Below are positions 5,370-8,816 of a DNA stretch of 8,816 bases, in pieces (the first letter of the stretch is position 1; each line of letters opens with the position of its first letter). The stretch is from Rhodospirillaceae bacterium. GTDB lineage: Bacteria > Pseudomonadota > Alphaproteobacteria > Dongiales > Dongiaceae. The DNA lies in contig JAEUKU010000171.1 of NCBI GenBank assembly GCA_016794075.1, positions 1-8,816 of the forward strand, written 5' to 3'. The notes under the pieces are model-generated. The model worked only from the letters and a program-made list of their open reading frames with translations, had not been told where the DNA came from and did no database searches. Position numbers and translations under genes: made by a program.

Positions 5370-6542
5370 ATGACCGATGTCGTCATCGTCGCCGCTGCCC
5401 GCACGCCGATCGGCGCCTTCAACGGCGCCCTCGCTTCGCTGCCCGCGCATGAATTGGGCAAGATCGCCATCGTCGAGGCGCTGAAGCGGGCCAAGCTCGA
5501 GCCGAAGGAGGTGAGCGAGGTGATCCTCGGCCATGTGCTGACGGCGGGCGCCGGGCAGAACCCCGCGCGCCAGGCGGCGATCGCGGCGGGGATCCCGGTG
5601 GAAAGCACGGCCTATGTCATCAACCAGGTCTGCGGCTCCGGCCTGCGCAGCGTGGCGCTGGGCTTCCAGGCGATCCGCAACGGCGATTCCGAGATCGTGG
5701 TGGCGGGCGGGCAGGAGAGCATGAGCCAGTCGCCCCACTGCATGCATCTGCGCAGCGGCACCAAGATGGGCGACGCGCAGATGATCGATACCATGATCAA
5801 GGACGGCTTGTGGGATGCTTTCAACGGCTACCACATGGGCATCACGGCGGAGAACGTGGCCGAGAAGTGGCAGATCACGCGCGACGCCCAGGACCAGCTG
5901 GCGCTGGCTTCGCAGAACAAGGCGGAAGCGGCGCAGAAGGCCGGCAAGTTCAAGGACGAGATCGTCCCGGTGACGATTTCCGGCCGCAAGGGCGATGTGG
6001 TCGTCGCCGACGACGAATATCCGAAGCACGGCACCAGCCTCGACACGCTTGCGAAGCTGCGCCCGGCCTTCAAGAAGGATGGCACCATCACCGCCGGCAA
6101 TGCCTCGGGCATCAATGACGGCGGGGCGGCACTGATCCTGATGAGCGCGGAGAACGCGGCCAAGCGCGGGCTGAAGCCGCTGGCGCGCATCGCCTCCTGG
6201 GCCACCGCCGGCGTCGATCCGGCGGTCATGGGCTCCGGCCCGATCCCGGCCAGCCGCAAGGCCCTGGCGAAGGCCGGGTGGAAGGCCGAGGACCTCGACC
6301 TCATCGAGGCCAACGAGGCCTTCGCCGCCCAGGCCTGCGCGGTCAACAAGGATCTCGGCTTCGACCCGGCGAAGGTGAACGTCAATGGCGGCGCCATCGC
6401 CCTCGGCCATCCGATCGGCGCTTCCGGCGCGCGCATCCTGGTGACGCTGCTGCACGAGATGCAGAAGCGCAGCGCGAAGAAAGGTCTGGCGACGCTCTGC
6501 ATCGGCGGCGGCATGGGTATCGCGCTCACCGTCGAGCGCTAG
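5370..6542 (+). CDS. phaA: Acetyl-CoA acetyltransferase (beta-ketothiolase) PhaA
   Basis: A 390-residue biosynthetic thiolase that condenses two acetyl-CoA to acetoacetyl-CoA, the first step of PHB synthesis in the cytoplasm. The N-terminus VVIVAAARTPIGAFNG is typical. The acylated nucleophile is Cys88 in QVCGSG. His347 lies in GGAIALGHPIGASGAR and the second active-site Cys377 in CIGGGMG, with NEAFAAQ in between. The length and the residue positions nearly match the Zoogloea enzyme (Cys89, His348, Cys378). The start is set by GGGAGGAG at 5356-5363, 6 nt before the ATG. It lies 123 bp after the PhaC-like gene and 33 bp before phaB. The same fold also serves as the degradative thiolase AtoB, but the neighbours favour PHB synthesis. 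Confidence 0.96.
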   Translation: MTDVVIVAAARTPIGAFNGALASLPAHELGKIAIVEALKRAKLEPKEVSEVILGHVLTAGAGQNPARQAAIAAGIPVESTAYVINQVCGSGLRSVALGFQAIRNGDSEIVVAGGQESMSQSPHCMHLRSGTKMGDAQMIDTMIKDGLWDAFNGYHMGITAENVAEKWQITRDAQDQLALASQNKAEAAQKAGKFKDEIVPVTISGRKGDVVVADDEYPKHGTSLDTLAKLRPAFKKDGTITAGNASGINDGGAALILMSAENAAKRGLKPLARIASWATAGVDPAVMGSGPIPASRKALAKAGWKAEDLDLIEANEAFAAQACAVNKDLGFDPAKVNVNGGAIALGHPIGASGARILVTLLHEMQKRSAKKGLATLCIGGGMGIALTVER

Positions 6543-6575
6543 AATCAAAACAACAACGAAGTCAGGGAGGACGTC

Positions 6576-7298
6576 ATGGGGCGCGTTGCAGTGGTCACCG
6601 GGGGCACCCGGGGCATCGGCGAAGCCATCTCGGTCGGATTGAAGAAGGCCGGCTATAAGGTCGCCGCCAACTATGCCGGCAACGACGCGGCGGCGCAGGC
6701 CTTCGCGCAGAAATACGGGATCCCGGTCTACAAGTTCGACGTCGGCAATTTCGACCAGTGCAAGGACTCGATCGCCAAGATCACCGCCGAGCTGGGCCCG
6801 GTCGACATCGTGGTCAATAATGCCGGCATCACCCGTGACGGCACACTGCACAAGATGACGCCGCAGATGTGGGCCGAGGTGATGCAGACCAATCTCGGTT
6901 CCTGCTTCAACATGTGCCGCTGCGTCATCGACAGCATGCGCGAACGCAATTTCGGCCGCATCGTCAATATCGGCTCGATCAACGGCCAGGCCGGCCAATA
7001 CGGCCAGGTCAACTACGCCGCGGCGAAATCCGGCATCCACGGCTTCACCAAGGCCCTGGCGCAGGAAGGGGCCGCCAAGAACATCACCGTCAACGCCATC
7101 GCGCCCGGCTATATCGACACCGACATGGTGCGCGCGGTGCCGCCGCAGGTGCTGGAGAAGATCGTCGCCAAGATCCCGGTCGGCCGCTTAGGGAGGGCCG
7201 AGGAGATCGCACGCGGCGTCCTGTTCCTGGTGGCGGACGATGCCGGCTTCATCACCGGCTCGACGCTGTCCATCAATGGCGGCCAGCATATGTATTGA
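6576..7298 (+). CDS. phaB: Acetoacetyl-CoA reductase PhaB
   Basis: A 240-residue short-chain dehydrogenase/reductase. It reduces acetoacetyl-CoA to (R)-3-hydroxybutyryl-CoA, normally with NADPH, and so feeds the PHA synthase. The cofactor loop TGGTRGIG is at 8-15, NNAG at 81-84, the catalytic Ser134 in NIGSINGQ, and the Tyr147/Lys151 pair in NYAAAKSG. GITRDGTLHKM (84-94) and SINGQAGQYGQVNY are hallmarks of PhaB rather than of FabG. The ending INGGQHMY is also PhaB-like. AGGGAGG at 6564-6570 lies 5 nt before the ATG and fixes the start. It follows phaA by 33 bp and was probably transcribed with it. Confidence 0.96.
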   Translation: MGRVAVVTGGTRGIGEAISVGLKKAGYKVAANYAGNDAAAQAFAQKYGIPVYKFDVGNFDQCKDSIAKITAELGPVDIVVNNAGITRDGTLHKMTPQMWAEVMQTNLGSCFNMCRCVIDSMRERNFGRIVNIGSINGQAGQYGQVNYAAAKSGIHGFTKALAQEGAAKNITVNAIAPGYIDTDMVRAVPPQVLEKIVAKIPVGRLGRAEEIARGVLFLVADDAGFITGSTLSINGGQHMY

Positions 7299-7328
7299 GC
7301 GGGCCGCTCAACCTTTATCGAGGCAAGC

Positions 7329-7745
7329 ATGGCTCTCTATCCTTTCGTCGAGGAAGCGGCGGCGAGCGCGGAGGTCCGCGCCGTCTATGAGGACATCAAG
7401 GCGACCCGCAAGGTCGACTGGATCAACAATTTCTGGAAGGCGCTGGCCAACCACCCGGAGAGCCTGAGGCGCACCTGGGAAAGTTTGAAGCAGATCATGG
7501 CGCCGGGCGCGCTCGATTCCAGGACCAAGGAGATGCTCTATCTCGCGGTCTCGATCTCCAATGGCTGCGACTATTGCACCGTCTCGCACACCGCCGCAGC
7601 GCGCAAGGCGGGCATGACCGATTCCATGCTGCACGAGCTCATTGCCGTGGTCGGCATGGCGAACGAGACCAACCGCGTGGTCCAGGCCTATCGGGTCGAG
7701 CCCGACGAGAAGCTGATCGAGGCGGCGAAGGGGCCGAAGGGCTGA
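7329..7745 (+). CDS. Carboxymuconolactone decarboxylase/AhpD-like family protein
   Basis: A 138-residue all-helical protein of the carboxymuconolactone decarboxylase superfamily. It has the AhpD-type redox site: Glu68, Cys80 and Cys83 in GCDYCTVSH, and His87. That is the layout of alkylhydroperoxidase-like members rather than of true decarboxylases, which lack the CxxC pair. It may reduce peroxides or serve as a thiol redox partner; the substrate is unknown. GAGG lies 5 nt before the ATG. It starts 30 bp after phaB on the same strand and is probably the last gene of the phaAB transcript, so a link to PHB metabolism or granule stress is possible but inferred only from position. Confidence 0.85.
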   Translation: MALYPFVEEAAASAEVRAVYEDIKATRKVDWINNFWKALANHPESLRRTWESLKQIMAPGALDSRTKEMLYLAVSISNGCDYCTVSHTAAARKAGMTDSMLHELIAVVGMANETNRVVQAYRVEPDEKLIEAAKGPKG

Positions 7746-7753
7746 TCCCGCCC

Positions 7754-7765
7754 CGCCTTCGGGCG
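7754..7765 (+). terminator. Weak UUCG-capped hairpin after the AhpD-like gene
   Basis: CGCC-TTCG-GGCG forms a 4-bp stem closed by the very stable C(UUCG)G loop, 9 nt after the stop codon. No T-run follows and the stem is short, so it may only protect the transcript's 3' end. The rest of the gap to 7873 shows nothing firm; an AT-richer patch at 7818-7849 could hold a promoter. Confidence 0.3.
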
Positions 7766-7873
7766 ATAAGCACGAAAAATCAGAGGCTTGTGCATCCGCC
7801 GGGGCGTTTTCCGCAGGCCCTTAAGCTGGAATTAACCTAATCCGTCAACCATGTGCGGCGAAGGAGGGCCCGC

Positions 7874-8374
7874 ATGGCCAAGGAGCCGGAACCCAAGGAA
7901 AGCGCCGAAGCCGGCCAGCCGACGCCCGTGGTGGCGAGCGAGCTGGACGAGCGCACCCATGCCGAAATGCTGATGCTGTACCACGAATGTGCCACCTCGG
8001 TGCGCTTCGCGAAGTTACAGCAATGGCATACCACCGGCGGGGCGCTGCTGATCTTCGTGGTGCTTGGCATCCTCGGCACCTTCGGCCCGCGCTACGGCTT
8101 CTTCACCAAGGCCAACATCATCGTCAGCCTGATGGTCAGCGGCGGCAGCATCTATTCCCTCGCCATCTACCAGTTCTGGCAGCAGGCGGAGCGCGGCAAG
8201 CTTCACATGATCTCCGACCGCTTCTCCAATATCCTGCGCGAGGTGCGCGGCTATACCCCGCCGCGCGAGGCCAATGTGCACCGTTATATCCTGCTGTTCT
8301 TCATGATCGGCACGATCGTGCTCGGCAACTGGCTGCTGATCCTCTACCTGTCGCCCTATATGCGCTACGCTTGA
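7874..8374 (+). CDS. Small membrane protein of unknown function, about three transmembrane helices
   Basis: A 166-residue protein I do not recognise. Residues 1-24 are hydrophilic and rich in Lys, Glu and Pro. Residues 25-52 look like an amphipathic helix (ERTHAEMLMLYHECATSVRF). Hydrophobic segments follow at about 55-72, 80-102 and 137-159. Between the second and third is a polar helix (103-136) with QQAERGKLHMISDRFSNILREV. No enzymatic motif is visible. I chose ATG 7874 because GGAGG at 7863-7867 lies 6 nt before it; a GTG at 7853 in the same frame lacks such a site and would add seven residues, mostly arginine. It stands 128 bp after the AhpD-like gene and 34 bp before a transporter gene, so it may share a transcript with the latter. 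A membrane scaffold or sensor is conceivable, but no role can be assigned. Confidence 0.75.
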   Translation: MAKEPEPKESAEAGQPTPVVASELDERTHAEMLMLYHECATSVRFAKLQQWHTTGGALLIFVVLGILGTFGPRYGFFTKANIIVSLMVSGGSIYSLAIYQFWQQAERGKLHMISDRFSNILREVRGYTPPREANVHRYILLFFMIGTIVLGNWLLILYLSPYMRYA

Positions 8375-8408
8375 CAAGCGATTGGGGCTCGTGCGAGGCA
8401 CGCGGCCC

Positions 8409-8816
8409 ATGTCGTCTCCCGCCGCCGCAACCCTCGGTCAAGACCGCCTGCGCGCCACGCTGATCGGCTTCATCGCCGTTCTGCTGTGGGCGACCCTGGC
8501 GCTGTTCACCACCGCGACGGGCCAGGTGCCACCCTTCCTGCTGCTCAGCCTCACCTTCGGCATCGCCTTCGCGGTGTCGCTGCTGCGCTGGATCTATCTG
8601 GCGCGGCGCGATGCGGCTTCCTTCCGCCGCCTGTTCCGCCAGCCGCCGGCGGTGTGGATGCTGGGGATCGTCGGCCTGTTCGGCTATCACGCGCTCTATT
8701 TCACCGCGCTCGACAACGCCCCGCCGGTCGAGGCCAGCCTGATCGCCTATCTGTGGCCGCTGTTGATCGTGCTGCTCTCGGCCCTGCTCCCGGGCGAAAG
8801 GCTGCATTGGACGCAT
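8409..8816 (+). CDS. DMT-superfamily (EamA) transporter, N-terminal part, cut by the window end
   Basis: 136 codons of an open frame with no stop before the window ends; a complete EamA protein usually has about 290-300 residues and ten helices. Four hydrophobic helices are present (about 15-35, 41-63, 81-101 and 108-127). Family features are FIAVLLWATLALFTT in helix 1, GLFGYHALYFTALDNAPPVEA, and LIAYLWPLLIVLLSALLPGERL, where the PxEA/YLWP/GE signature resembles YddG-type exporters of aromatic amino acids or other metabolites. The substrate is unknown. I start at ATG 8409, with GAGG at 8395-8398; GTG 8391 is in frame and would add six residues. The gene lies 34 bp after the small membrane-protein gene. 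The long minus-strand frame over the same bases is only its complement. Confidence 0.85.
   Translation, partial: MSSPAAATLGQDRLRATLIGFIAVLLWATLALFTTATGQVPPFLLLSLTFGIAFAVSLLRWIYLARRDAASFRRLFRQPPAVWMLGIVGLFGYHALYFTALDNAPPVEASLIAYLWPLLIVLLSALLPGERLHWTH

Noticed and set aside
5322..7040. Open frame of about 570 codons on the minus strand across phaA and phaB
   Set aside because: It is the complement of two well-identified genes; its Arg/Asp/His/Ala-rich product shows no family pattern. Long antisense frames are expected where third positions are nearly all G or C.
8301..8816. Minus-strand open frame at the window end
   Set aside because: The plus strand encodes an unmistakable EamA transporter start over the same bases; the minus frame is Gln/Arg/Asp-rich shadow sequence.

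Overview
This GC-rich window looks like ordinary chromosome from an alphaproteobacterium, most likely a Rhodospirillales-type lineage. That placement is an inference from the strong GC bias at codon third positions, a PhaR-type polyhydroxybutyrate (PHB) repressor, and the mix of amino-acid ABC transporter and PHB genes. I see no insertion sequence, phage gene, CRISPR array, rRNA or tRNA.

Layout. 1-195 is the C-terminal end of a PLP-dependent aminotransferase. 282-2871 encodes a polar amino-acid ABC importer: a substrate-binding protein with an unusual N-terminal membrane anchor and Pro/Ala linker, then two permeases of the HisQ/HisM type. A 12-bp perfect hairpin sits between the binding protein and the permeases, and no ATPase gene lies in the window. 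The last permease converges on phaR (2909-3538, minus strand). phaR diverges from a plus-strand PHB cluster running 3668-7745: a small helical, coiled-coil protein (3668-4192), a PhaC-family alpha/beta hydrolase (about 3942-5246), phaA thiolase (5370-6542), phaB reductase (6576-7298) and an AhpD/carboxymuconolactone decarboxylase-like protein (7329-7745). Then come a small three-helix membrane protein of unknown function (7874-8374) and the 5' part of a DMT/EamA transporter (8409 to the window end).

How it fits together. PhaA condenses two acetyl-CoA, PhaB reduces the product to (R)-3-hydroxybutyryl-CoA, and the PhaC-family protein is the plausible polymerase. PhaR is expected to sense PHB and repress pha genes. 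The divergent phaR intergenic region holds three copies of TGCATTGC, two of them a perfect inverted repeat that touches the -35 box of a good candidate promoter. This looks like the PhaR control region.

The most interesting point is the pair at 3668-5246. A 174-residue protein with an amphipathic N-terminus and a perfect leucine 4-3 repeat overlaps the start of the PhaC-like gene by about 250 bp in another frame. The PhaC-like protein has class-III-like triad spacing. This could be an undescribed two-subunit PHA synthase with overprinted genes; that is a hypothesis, not a demonstrated fact.
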